DNA of 64,000 nucleotides from assembly GCA_003024175.1 (NCBI GenBank), contig MDYQ01000088.1:1-64000 (forward strand), written 5' to 3'. The position numbers and the translations under genes were made by a program. Positions 21,830 to 33,600 of this stretch are shown piece after piece. How positions within the stretch are numbered: the stretch's first letter is position 1; each line of letters begins with the position of its first letter. The notes beneath the pieces were generated by a model. The model was not told where the DNA came from. It worked only from the letters and a program-made list of their open reading frames with translations, and did not search any database. Origin of the DNA: Planoprotostelium fungivorum (taxonomy: Eukaryota; Evosea; Variosea; Cavosteliida; Cavosteliaceae).

Positions 21830-23289
21830 ATGAAGAGACCAAGTGCGCTGCTCTGCCTCACAATCCTATCCATCGTGTCTGCACAGAATCTGCTGTCTTC
21901 CACAAAAGCCACTTTTACCTTGAACAATGAAAACATCACACAGACCACACAGAACTTTCAAGGTACAACGCTCTTACTTTTCACTGGCACGCCTGTCTTC
22001 TACTTTGCCAACTTGACCCACTTGCCAACCACGGCGTCACAAGCGACATCCAACATCCTCAGATTCAACACTTCTCAGTTAAACGGCACCATCCCTTCCA
22101 CAGAACAGATCACGGGCGGTTACGTTCTATCGACTGCCGGATCACCCGACGTGTGGTACCTCTTTGGATTAACAAATCTATACGAGATCACCCCCATGGG
22201 CCCGGTTTCGACGCCCACCGTTAATGCCTACGCATCAAACAGTGGACTCGGTCTCGCACGTGAAGGCACTGTCCGTAACAGAACTCTCTACATCCCAACT
22301 GGACCCGGTTTTGGCTCCACCGCGCAAGTCAACACCTTCGACCTCACTGCCAAGACATTCGGCTCCGCCCTGGCGACTGGTAACACGGCTGGATCCACCT
22401 CTGCTCACTACAGAGCCAGCGACGACACTTTTGTTTTCCTATATCTGAACGGTGTTCTTAACGGAGGATCTGTCGATGTCATAGACGGTGCCACTTTTAA
22501 TAACATTGGAACTCTGATCATCCCCGTAACTGCGGTTGTGCCCAAGGTGAGACTCACATTATTCACGTTATGACATTTCCTGATCACGTGCAGGACAACA
22601 CAACGCAGATCATCCAATCCAATAACGGCGTAGTTCAGAGTTATAGCCTTTCCAGAGTTGATGTTGCGGACGTTTACAGTAGCCAAAATAAACAGGTGCA
22701 GTTTCTGCCAGCTCTTGCACCCGGTGCCAACGGTTTCACCTTTTCAAACACAAGTATGTCTCTATATATGACCGAGACATCAATCTGAGTATTTACAGTT
22801 GTCTTCTATAACCCCAGAAGTGCGGATGTTGCTTTGGTAGTGACCGGCGGCTCGCCCCTTGCTGTATTCCAACCTGCCAGATACACAGCTAGAGGTCTTC
22901 AAATAGCCAACCCTGCAAGCCTGGACACAACCAGCCCTACTGTCGTTGGTGCCGTTCTCAGCGTCAATGCCACGAGCAATCTATATTTCACACAGAACAC
23001 TGTATACGTGGCAGATTCTATTGGATGCATTGGCAACTGCTCTTATCCACAGGGCTCATGTGCCAGCTACAATTATTACGACCCAGGCTACGGCTGTAAC
23101 TGTGCGAGTGGCTTCACTGGCGGGTATTGCGAACACGTCGCCCCAACTACATCTACCACCTCCTCAACCTCTCCATCGTCAACAAACAACAGCGGAACGG
23201 CGGCCACAACCACTGCCCCAACAGGCTCTGCTACCTCAGTTTTTGCCTCTGTATTTGTGATCGCAGTGATCCTTGCTCTTGGCCTTTAG
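21830..23289 (+). CDS. Secreted, probably GPI-anchored surface glycoprotein with EGF-like module
   Basis: Starts with a signal peptide (KRPSALLCLTILSIVSAQ) and has many N-x-S/T sequons. Two introns (from 22549 to GTGCAG near 22592, and about 22754-22800) are removed. The body is a repetitive beta-rich ectodomain of about 400 residues with no named family. Near the C-terminus a cysteine cluster (CIGNCSYPQGSC, CNCASGFTGGYCEH) is an EGF-like module. It is followed by a Thr/Ser-rich stalk and a hydrophobic tail (FASVFVIAVILALGL) ending the protein, the pattern of a GPI attachment signal. AATAAA lies at 23319-23324. Likely role is cell-surface adhesion or recognition (inference). Confidence 0.8.
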
Positions 23290-23632
23290 ATTCCCTAGTC
23301 CCTCAAACCCTAGTTTACAATAAATCAAACTTTATGTCTTTATGGTTGTGATGAGGAGCATGAGACATTGACGATTGATCTATGGTGACGACGTCAGGAT
23401 GTATTGTCATAACCGGATACAATATATATTGAAAGACGACTATTGATGAGGTCATTTATCTACATCCTGCCAACAGTTTGTGTTTTGTTACTTTTGGGGG
23501 TGTCTATGGCCTTGGTGAAAAAACCTACGCGACGCTACGTAGGAAAACCAGGCCCGTAGAATTTTTCCTCATCAATGCACCCCACGTTCCGCCATTGAGA
23601 CTCTCGTTTCTCCCCTCCCGCTTCGGCGATTT
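23290..23632. other. Intergenic, nothing firm
   Basis: About 340 bp. Contains the 3' flank of the glycoprotein gene and a short palindromic box near 23525 (CCTACGCGACGCTACGTAGG). No coding region accepted. Confidence 0.4.
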
Positions 23633-24203
23633 TTGGACGAGTCCCATCGTAGCTCCTCTCCGGCTCCACCGGTAAGTCCACAGTCAGCTCCCCCTCTGGT
23701 CCGGCAAGTCCCGTCGCAGCTCCTCTCCGGCTCCACTGGTAAGTCTACAGTTGGCTCCCCCTCCTATGATCTCTATCGTGTACAAACGTATGATGTCGTC
23801 GTTTTCGATTTGGAAGCTGTACGATAGAGAACGAAAGGATTTCTCGATAATAACCGTGAAGAAGCATCATTCTATAGTCGACATGAACTTTTTGAAGAAA
23901 ACATGATATGTTTCAGCAAAGCGGCGTTCGGTGAATGAAATCCAATCTACAACGAGCCATACAAGGGAGAACAGCTCGTCCAACATCTCAGAAGAGGAGC
24001 GTCAGCAGCTGCTCAACGTCCAGAAAGTCTTAGAGGCCGAGCTAGAAGTGACAGCCACCATCATCATGAACGCAGAACTGACTTTCACAATAGACGAGAT
24101 CACAAGCGAAGGTAGAGCTAGAGAAGAAGCTCTACGAGGTGGAACACAAGTATCAAGAGAGGATTACCAAACAGAACACAGAAGGCCCTTCTGTGAGTTG
24201 TAG
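23633..24203 (+). CDS. Possible two-exon gene with coiled coil, unresolved
   Basis: An open frame with Ser/Pro-rich sequence (SSSPAPPVSPQSAPP) ends at a donor-like GTACGATAG. After a 3' splice-like TTTCAG(CAAAG), a frame encodes EEERQQLLNVQKVLEAELE and continues as an acidic helix. From about 24110 the most protein-like frame changes to one encoding VELEKKLYEVEHKYQERITK, a coiled coil, which implies a missed intron or a frameshift. No ATG heads the first frame. The 3' part runs into dispersed repeat R1. Function unknown; may be a decayed gene. Confidence 0.3.
23640..23768 (+). repeat. Tandem duplication of about 60-70 bp
   Basis: Two consecutive units share AGTCCC-TCG-AGCTCCTCTCC, GGCTCCAC-GGTAAGTC and ACAGT--GCTCCCCCTC, with a few substitutions. 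Each unit contains GGTAAGTC...CAG, that is a splice-donor-like and an acceptor-like string. Confidence 0.7.
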
Positions 24204-24240
24204 AGAAATGGACTATAATATTCCCTTTTACTATGATGCG
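24193..24240 (+). repeat. Dispersed repeat R1, copy d
   Basis: Begins GTGAGTTGTAGAGAAATG, continues GACTATAATATTCCCTTTTA, and matches the copies at 800-870 and 1369-1440. The flank CAAACAGAACACAGA also resembles copy c. It begins exactly at a donor-like GTGAG following coding-like sequence. Confidence 0.6.
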
Positions 24241-24281
24241 GGTACATAAACGAATGGCAACTTTCTGTGGAAAGAGTTGCA

Positions 24282-27200
24282 TTATTTATTCTTTGGGGTT
24301 TCAAGACCAACTGGCTTATCTTTGATTGCAAGATGGTCTTCAGCGTCAGGTATCGGTTTTGCCAAAGCAGTGGCCGCTTGTTTCTCCTTCTCCTCCTCCT
24401 GCTGCTTCTCTTTCTGCAGTTGGTGTTCCACTTGGATGTTCTTGATCTCCTTCTGCTTCTCTATGATGGCATCTTCAATATTCAGTGGTCCAGCGGGCTG
24501 TTTTCGATGAGAAGGATACGAGGATCAGCACCAACCTTATCCTTGAGCTTCGTTGCTTCCTCTGCATCCTACAGAAATGACTCAGAGCCTACCCCACAGT
24601 CGTCTCACCTTTCTGGCCTTCTCTTCCTCCAAAGCTTTCAGTTCTTTCTTTTTCTCTTCTTCCTCCAGCTTCCTTCTCTCTTCCTCCCTCTGCTTCCTCT
24701 CGGCTTCTTCCTTCGCCCTCACTGCGGCACCGTACTTGTTGATCTGATTCTTCACATCGATTCGACGAGGCTACATCAGTGAGCACGTTCATCGACACAA
24801 GTGTCCAGGACATAATGGTAACTCACCGGTGAATTCTCCACCCATTTGACGTGCATCATCTGTCGGTAGCTCTCCTCGAGATGCTTGGTGAAGAGATAGG
24901 TGTCGAACAGTGGATTGGTCTGTCTTCCCTCCTCTAATCTCTTTCGAATCACCTTCATCTCCTTCGGATGCGTTCCATAGTGTCTGGCCAGCTGGATGTA
25001 ATGGGCCGATGAGTTGGCGATCCTGTTCTTCGTCAGGGGAGGAGAGAGAGTGGAACTCACAGCTCAGGGATACCAGAGGTGATGGCAAAGGAACCAGCAG
25101 CACGAGATGCCATGGTGGTGAGTGGATGAGTGATGAGAGGAACACCTCCCCACAGCATGTCTCCCGATGTGGAGTGTCCGTTGTATTTGGGGATCTGCCA
25201 GTATGAGAGGAGGAGGAGAGGAGACACTCACATCGAGGTACAGATTGCAGATGGTCTTCTTGGCAATGTGATCCAAGCCTCCACCTCTCTGGAAGAGGAT
25301 CGAGTACCACTCGTTCGTTTCCTTCGTCTTGCCATCCCACAGTCTGATGTTCTTGTATCTCCTCGCTTCCTTCTCCAAGTTCAGTCGTGACTCATCGTTG
25401 TAGTACTTGAGGATGAATGATGAATTGGGGGTAGTATCTAAGATCTGCATCCTGTAGACACAAGTTAGATCTATAGATGAGATAGATGTAGAATGTATGG
25501 ATGATGTGGCTGTAGAATGTATGGATGATGTGGCTGTAGAATGTATGGATGAGATGGAACGTACCAATCGGAGAAGATGTAAGGATCGAGACGGTAGTTG
25601 TTCTGATGGTTACAGAAGAAGAAGGGAGGGTTGGAAGTGTCCTTGGGTATTGGGGTGTGGAAGTATTCTGACTTGATGGTATCAGCCTTTGGAGTGAACG
25701 GATAGTACTGCTTGTGGTCGAAGATGTGGTACGAGTGGGGCAGGGCCACAATCTTCTCGGAGTAAAATTGTTCGTGCTCGGGGAGCACAACGAATGGATC
25801 GGCGATGATGTAATCGTAGAACTTGGATCCTGTCGTGGTAGCCAGACCTATCATAGATTAGATCCACTCTTAAGTGAAGAAGGATGAGACAATCAAGAGA
25901 TGAAGGAGAGAAAAGTGTACCAAGCCAAGCAGCGGATATCGTAGCAGGTCTGAGAGCGAAGACATCCATTCTGGCGTAAGCAGTGAAGAGTCCGATGTCG
26001 ATGAGAATATCCACTTGATGGCTATTGATCCTAAAGACAATGAACGAGATATGAGACGACGTGCTTCACTTTTTGGCTGCCTGGTAAACATCTGCCTCGT
26101 GTACATCCACCATGTGATCGATGTTTCGCTTGATCTTCTGATAGATCTCGTCGCTGTGGCTCGACCCTTCGTAACAACTGAAGACGAAGATCTCAAACTC
26201 AGAGCGGTTGTGATATTCGAACATGCTCTGGATTTGAATTCCCACGGCATGATGCCTGATGTCAGGTCTGTCTATCGTTACGATCGTTCCATCACAATTC
26301 TCCTCTCACGATATGTAGCCTACTCGGATTCTCCTCTTTCCGTCCCACACAGGTGTCTCCAGTGTCTCTGTCTTCCTCTGCTCTCCGTTCAATCTCTATC
26401 AATGACATCCACTCTCACCCTCGCAATGTCGTTCAAATTCTTCGTCTGTTTCTCTGCAATGTGATAGATCTGCTCTGCATTGTAGGGCAGATGCAAGGCA
26501 GAGAAAGGGTTGACGTTGGGTGCCTCTCCTCTTGAAAACAGATTCTCAGACTCTGAGGAGAATGAACATCGTTTCGTGAATGGAAGATTGTGTCAAAATC
26601 GATTCGATGAATCACCTGTCATGATCTCGTTGATGAGTTCGTCGTATCGATTGAAATCGTTGAACTTCCATTGGATGTCACAGATGGAGAGGAGGAGGTT
26701 GATCGATCTCTTGACATCGTAAGCCTTCCACAACCATTGTCTGGCGATGTTACTCTTCTCTGGTAGATCACATCATTCGACTCACGCTGCTTCAGCTCCC
26801 TTCTCTTGTTTACCGAGACACATGGCTACGTTCTGCACCCAATAGAAATCTCCCTTGTTTCTCTCGTGGGCACTGGCAAAGTATTTGGCGGCATTGCTGG
26901 TGTTGTGTGAATGCCTGATGTCATCCTTGTACCCACTTCCAATCTTCCTTATCGAAATACCAGCCACCTTTGTGTCCCAATAGTTTATCTGCGTTTGGAA
27001 ACTTGGCCAGACCTTCATTGAGTACCTGTGACCCGTTTCAATTCTTGTTATCAAAACAAAACTCACCGCCATGGCTTCATCCCATTTCTTTTCATTTTTT
27101 AAACCTTGAGCTCGATTGATGAAATCGTTGATGGCCTGAGATTATCAGGTTCTTTTCACAGCTCATCCTTTAACTTACACCCTCCGATTCTCTCAGTTCC

Positions 27201-27525
27201 TCCTCTGCTTTCTGTCTTTTGAACTCTTCGTCCTCTCGTTCTCTGTCTTTTTGTGCTTTCTCTCTGATCTCCAACAACAGAAACTCATTGATGTCCGCCC
27301 TTGAACGTTCAGCGCACATCTTATACTCGAGACTCACTTGAGCTTTTGCATAATCTTTGGTTCACGTCTGTTTTCTACGACCACTGTGGTGGGCACTTCT
27401 CGTGGATTCATGACGAACCATAACGAACTAAGACCGTACATGCTAATGACCAATAAGAAGAGTAGGAATGCTCTATTGGCAAGGGGTAGACGAGCCCCAC
27501 GCCCATAAGATGAACCTCTGTGCAT
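24282..27525 (-). CDS. Membrane-anchored OGT-like (GT41) glycosyltransferase with TPR
   Basis: O-linked GlcNAc transferase family. The N-terminus has a short basic tail (RGSSYGRGARLPLANR) and one hydrophobic segment (AFLLFLLVISMYGLSSLWFV), i.e. a type II anchor. A coiled coil and TPR-like helices follow (KKWDEAMAVLNEGLAKFPN). The GT41 catalytic part reads HVDILIDIGLFTAYARMD, ALRPATISAAWLG, DYIIADPFVVLPEHEQFY, then FFFCNHQNNYRLDP, LDHIAKKTICNLYLD, GGVPLIT and NRIANSSAHYIQLARHYG. A long charged coiled coil closes the protein (EEERRKLEEEEKKKELK), ending at 24282. The start ATG at 27525 is the first after an in-frame TTG. Classical OGT is nucleocytoplasmic, so the anchor suggests a Golgi/ER or other membrane role. 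Ten or more short introns. Confidence 0.85.
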
Positions 27526-27691
27526 ATTGAATGCGATATGCAAGAGACTCTCTTCAACGTTGCACTCCTCCCTGTTCCTCTTAGTTGCTGCTGAATCGAC
27601 TTCGATTGTGCGGTTTGTAGAACGGTAACATTAATTGCATGAGTGAATTAATTATAATTACAAAAATGAAACATTGTCCGACAGCCACTGG

Positions 27692-30600
27692 TTATATTTT
27701 CTGTAGATACACATAAATTGGTGCCAAATTATGCAAAACGACCGCTCTAAACTTGATGAGGTCGGTGGGAGTCTGGCTGGTGAATAGAGACTCGATTTGC
27801 GTGAAGAAATTGAAGAATGGTTGGTACTGTGCATCTTTCTTGAGTGCCAACAGTTTAGAGAGCTGAGAGGCATTAGAGGAGAAAGAAGTATACATTTCAC
27901 CTGTGAATCGAATCTTTTGTCCGCTTCACGATCGAAATCGATGGACTCATCAAAGCTGACTTTTCTCAGATTGAAAGTTGTGTCCAATTTGAGGTTGGAT
28001 ATCGTTCGATCCAACAGAACCAGGGTTGCTCTCGCTGCCAATTCGATGGCTGGCATCTTTGACCATTCAATCATCGCACCGATCCTATCCTTACCTTCGT
28101 TTTAGCGGCTGAGAGGAGTGATTTGAGTGGATTCATCCTGGCGATATCACTTAAAGATGACTCAAAGGCTGATAGCTGTGTCCAGTTAGATCAAGCTGAG
28201 TCATATCTCGATCCACTCACTGCCTCTGCTGAATCCGAATCGAATTTCCATTGGTTGTGCTGCACACAGTGAATGACGAAGAACCACAAGGCAAAGACAT
28301 CGCACTCGTGGTGCAGAGAGGAATCCGGTTCAAACTTGGAGATCTCGTGGATGCACTGGCAGACAAAGTTGAGCCAGTCGTTTCCGCTCAGATTCCGCAG
28401 GACTTGATGCATAGATATGATCATCGTCAGGGCGGCCCTGCTCTTCCTGCACTCCTGATGCATTCAATCACAAGAACGGTGAGATGATGCACCGTCATGA
28501 AGGCGGCCTGGGAGATGTCCAACGGATTTTGAAAGTTTGCGATGAGGAAGGGTACGGCGTTGGTCGCATAGCCCTCGAAATTGTTCAAGAATGATCTCAA
28601 TATCTCCTCGTACAAGGGTATGATGTCCTTCGAGGAGGTCACGGCTTGAGGTCCGATGTTGAGACTCTCTAAGGCCATCTTTGGTGAGAGAGAGGCAGAG
28701 AACTGTAAGACTAATCCGGTCAACTTGGTCGTAAAGTTGTTGAGGGAGGGGAGATCTCCTTGTATCGTGTCGTTGAAGAAAGAAATGTCTCTGCCTGTCT
28801 TCACATAGTCCACTTCGGTGCTCTTCTGCAGTGACGATTCAGTTCCCGTGTGTCTATGGTTGGTGGACTCACTTGAGATTCGTTGAGGGAAGAATAGACG
28901 GCGATAAGACACTGAGGGAGTACACCCGAGTCTTCGGAGCAAGAGCGAGCGATGGGAATGATGACGGTGGATAAGAGACTCAGACGATCGTTGTAGGGGA
29001 GGTGCCTGGTTGTGTCATTCGTGATTGACGATGGATGCTCACCATACGGCCGTGTCGTAATCTTTCGATCTGAGGGTTAAGAACAAGAGGGATCTCGCTT
29101 CAGTGACCACTACTGCTTTGACGGGAGGGGAGATCATCTCCATGGCAATATCATAGAGAAGAGAGCAGCACTGAAAGATTCAGTTTAGTGGAATCGATCG
29201 AGTGATGATGGTAGATGTGTGAGTGGTAATGGAGAAGAGAACAAGGTGACACCTGGATGAGTGCACGAGAGGGGTCAGTGAGACACGCGCTGCTCCTGAT
29301 TGCATCGGATAAGACTCTGCCTGAAAAATACTCCAGAAAGACTGATGGTCCAGACGACGACCACTGGTACAGTTGTTTCTGGCCTCCTGTCTCTCATTTA
29401 ATCATAGCTTCAACGTAACGATCTGGAGATGTGAAGGATATGAATAAGATAAATCACCTGTAGCTGTCACTTGCTCTCTGAGAGATGAAGGTATTGCGTG
29501 TGGATTAGAGATGTCGATCATCATGTACAGCTGTAAGAAAGTGTAGGCTGCATGATCCTGATCGATATCCTCAGTCGGGGGCCCTTCATCGATGGAGAGG
29601 TCCAATAACATCTCCTCTGTATTCTTTCCCTTCTTTCCTCGGCGGATTCCACCCTCTATCTTTGTGAAATACTTTGTCCAATTCAATCTGGAGAAGATGG
29701 TCGAGATGGTCAGTGGATCGTGGGGTAGTTGTCTCTTCATCGTCTGTCGTGTGTCATCATATGTCCATGGATCATCTGAATCAGTCAAGTGCAAACCTTG
29801 ATCGCATCGACATCGCGATAATGGAAGGATGCTGATTCCCATGGAAGGGCTTCAAACCAATTTCTGAAGATGGCAGCGGTGGTGTGCTTCTCCTTACTGC
29901 GAACTTTGGCCAGAGCTCTGACGATTCGAACACGATAGAAGACCCATAATCGATCGACCAACTGTGGGGACACAGACTCCACAATCTCTGTGATGAGATT
30001 TCCCACGGACCCAATCGATGTGATGATGTCATCGATCTGGCTCCGTTATCACATGCATCTCGTCTCATCCCACCTCAGGTCCAACGCTACACTCCACGCA
30101 AGCCGCTAGAAAGGCTTCGATCTCATTCCACACCTACCAAAGATGAGATGAGGTAATATCAGATGAGATAATCGAATGTAAAAAAGCTGTGATGAGATGT
30201 GCGAGATGTGAAATAGTACCGGACTGATGGGGAATGCAAATCCGGGAGAGGCAGCCATCTCCGAGAGTGTAGAATTCTCATCGACGATTCGAGTGACAAT
30301 CGATGGAGAGTCCAGGATGATGTGTCTGGCGATCTGCACGATTCCTACGGCTGTGAGAAGACATGAAAGAGTCTATTCATCCACCTGGAATGTACATGGG
30401 AGGCATGGGAAGATGAGAAGTTAAAATGCCCAAGATCTTTCGTGCGATGGGCTCATCTAGACCCTCAAAGTGAATGGTCTCCAACAGATAATTCCACGAT
30501 TCAGCTGGCCCTCTCGACTGACTACAGGAGATGACAATGTTCACCACCGCTTCCAGATAGGTCGGGAAGTTTTTCTGAATGGAGTGAAGGAAGTGTCAGA

Positions 30601-33600
30601 ATGATCTGGATCACGAAAAAGATACGGCCATGAGAGTGGACAAGATGGCATGAGCAACTGTGTGTAAGGCAGGTCGGGTCAGCATCGTGGGTAGATTGAC
30701 CAGTAATTGATTGACTTGATCGTCACGCAGGCCATCCTTCAGCTGACTTTATCAGTATCGTGCAGATCTTCCTCACTCACCTCGCCCAGAGATTCTGCAG
30801 CATAGAATCGTTCCGCCAATATCTTCTCTTGCTCCGCAGGCAGAGTACACAATCCAGAAGCCAAGGTGTTCAGCAATTCGAGGTATCTGAGGTTTTTCAG
30901 TCATGATCGAGAGAAGATGACTCGACTTGTCAGGATGGGAAGGTAAGAAGAGGGCGGGGTTGAAACAGCTGATGAGGGTCTTGAGGTCAGAGTGAACTTC
31001 ACCCTCTCGCGATGTCAAGAGGAGAAGCATGAGTCTCTCCTGCACTTGACTGTTGTCTGCTCACGGTCATTCTCAGAGGATTTTGACTCGGTCATACCTC
31101 TCACGAAGGTCTTTCCCAACTCATAGGCTGTTGAGGAGATGGTCTCTGCTATAGGTACACTGGGTATCTTACCATTGAGGACCAACATGGTCAAGGAGAA
31201 GAATAATTCGATGCCGATGGCTCTCATGTCGTTCTGAGAGTGTCAGACATAGGATGATCGTTGTGTGATGCTCACCTGAACGATGGATTTGATGATGTAC
31301 TTCAATACGGTAAGGTTCTTGGCCAGAGATTTTGCAATCTTGAAGAGGTGAGAGAAGTGCATGGAGAACTCTCTTCGGTTGTCTTCCAGCTCGTACTTGA
31401 TCGAGTTCGATCCCTCCTTGATGTCGTTTCCATCACATCGAACCAGTCCAGGCCTCTTGCAGTGAGGTCCCAGATAACACGCCACCGACACTTGTGTCAC
31501 CCGCAATTCATTCTTGTATAACGTTCCGATCATGTGCAGGAAATCTCTGTCCATTTTCTGTCTTCACTTAGCTCCTTCTTCTTCTCTGTCTCACCAATAG
31601 TCCATCAGAAACCTCTCCGTAGACTTGTAATTCGGTTCGCAGACTATCGACGATGGGTAGCACATCTGATCCCTCGTGGGATAGATCTTGATTCCCTTCC
31701 ACGTTGGGGATGCTCGACATCGTGCGGCCCACCTGTCAGGAGTGTGAACGATGTGATGAGTAGAATGATCACCTCGCTGAGGAAGTTGGCGAAGGATTGA
31801 AAGTAGGACGAGTTCGAGTTGGGAGGGTCCAGTGGAATGGGTAGTAATGCTCGAACGTCTACCGCTGTATCGGGTTCTTCTTCCACCTTTTCAAGATGAG
31901 TCTCTACGTGATCAAACGATGTTCTATCGACTCACTGAATTGTTATTGGTGGGAAGGGAGGAGACTCCTCTTTCCGTGTCCATTCCTGCATCTGAACCCA
32001 CTGTATGGGTGGGAGGATAGATTTTACTCATGTGCTAGAACATCCATCAGTTTACGATCGATGAGATAACAATAGTCAGACCATAGAGAAAGGATCGATG
32101 AGATAACAATCGTCAGACCAGAGAGAAAGGATGACTCACCTGGAAGAGTTCCAGACTCTGAGAGATCAGTTCATCCGCTCGATCTTCATCCGAGAAGTCT
32201 TTAGGAAAGTTGAAGAGTTTACCCTCCGACCTACCAAAGATGACATCGCGTGACCATGTGGTGAAGGAGTAATAGATCCTGTAGATTCGAGCGAAATTGG
32301 GATTGCTCTGAGCCAACGTGGTGAACGTCCTCGTCAGTTGCTCTTTCGTACTACCGTCCAAGATGCGATTGGCTGAACGAGATCAATAACATGTGAATAG
32401 TCGATATCTCACCCAAATTAGGTGTGTGGTCTACTGCCTCGAAGTAAAGAGAGAAGAACTGCTCCCAGAATAGCAAAGCGATCAGACTGTCCTTCACATT
32501 GATGGCCAACTCTTTTGCGATCCACAGCCTGATCATTGTCATTGATTTCATCTCCATTCGACAAACCTAGAATTCTTGAGATTCTTTCCGAAAGTGCTGA
32601 CACCAAAGAGGGAAGTTGAATCAGAGGGATAAGCAGGGTTGATGGTCAAGAGAGAGGCATATGCGATCCACACGTTATTGTCTGATACCATCTTATCTAA
32701 ATCCTTCTTGTTCATGTTTTTGGTGTGCAGATGGTTGACGATGGGCTCTAAATTCTCTTGATTGATAAATACGCTCCTGACTAGCATGTCCATCAATTGA
32801 ACGAAGCTCTGTTCGGATGGAATCTGATCAGAATCAGATAGGAACGGATCGATGAGAGACATGTCTCACCGCGTCTGCCAAGACCAGAGTCCAGAGCTGA
32901 ATCCACAGATCATGGTCCTTCTTCTTGTTGAGGGTGGCCGTCATGACTCTGGATATGACTTCGAATGCCACTTGGTTCTTCCTGCCCTGACCCACCAGAT
33001 TGCTCACCGAGGAAAGTACTGAATCTGCCACTGAATTTGTCTTCCCCGTGGACCTCATCACTTGCACCAATGCCTTGGAGAACACTGAAGCATATTGTAC
33101 CGCACAAGGCTTCATCCGGTCAGCATATCGATTCATTCGAAAATTCTTCTCGTATGGATTCAAGATGATGGAATATTAGATATGCATGAATGATCGATGT
33201 AGAAACACGTTATAGATGAATCGATAGAGAGGATGAAGGGATGACCTTGAATAGGGAGAAGAGACGGAAGAGGAGATGAGAGGTCAGATCAGGTAGAGGA
33301 TCCACGGCAGTGAGATGGATGAGAACGAATTCAATCTTCTCGAAGAATCCCATCTCAGACAGCCATCGATTGTCCCTCGGTGTCTTCTTCTGAATGTCTT
33401 CTTTCAGCAGTGACATCGTCAGTTGAACCTAATCCTTGTCATTGCAGTTCATAATGGAGACACACCTGCAGGAGAACAATGAACTTGTTGAAGGGAGGAA
33501 CGTGTGGAGGTGCAGGAATAGACAGTGTCACAGGAAGGTTCAGCACGGCCGTTACAAACTTCCTATCCAATGGTACTGATCAAATCGTCAGTCCCATGTA

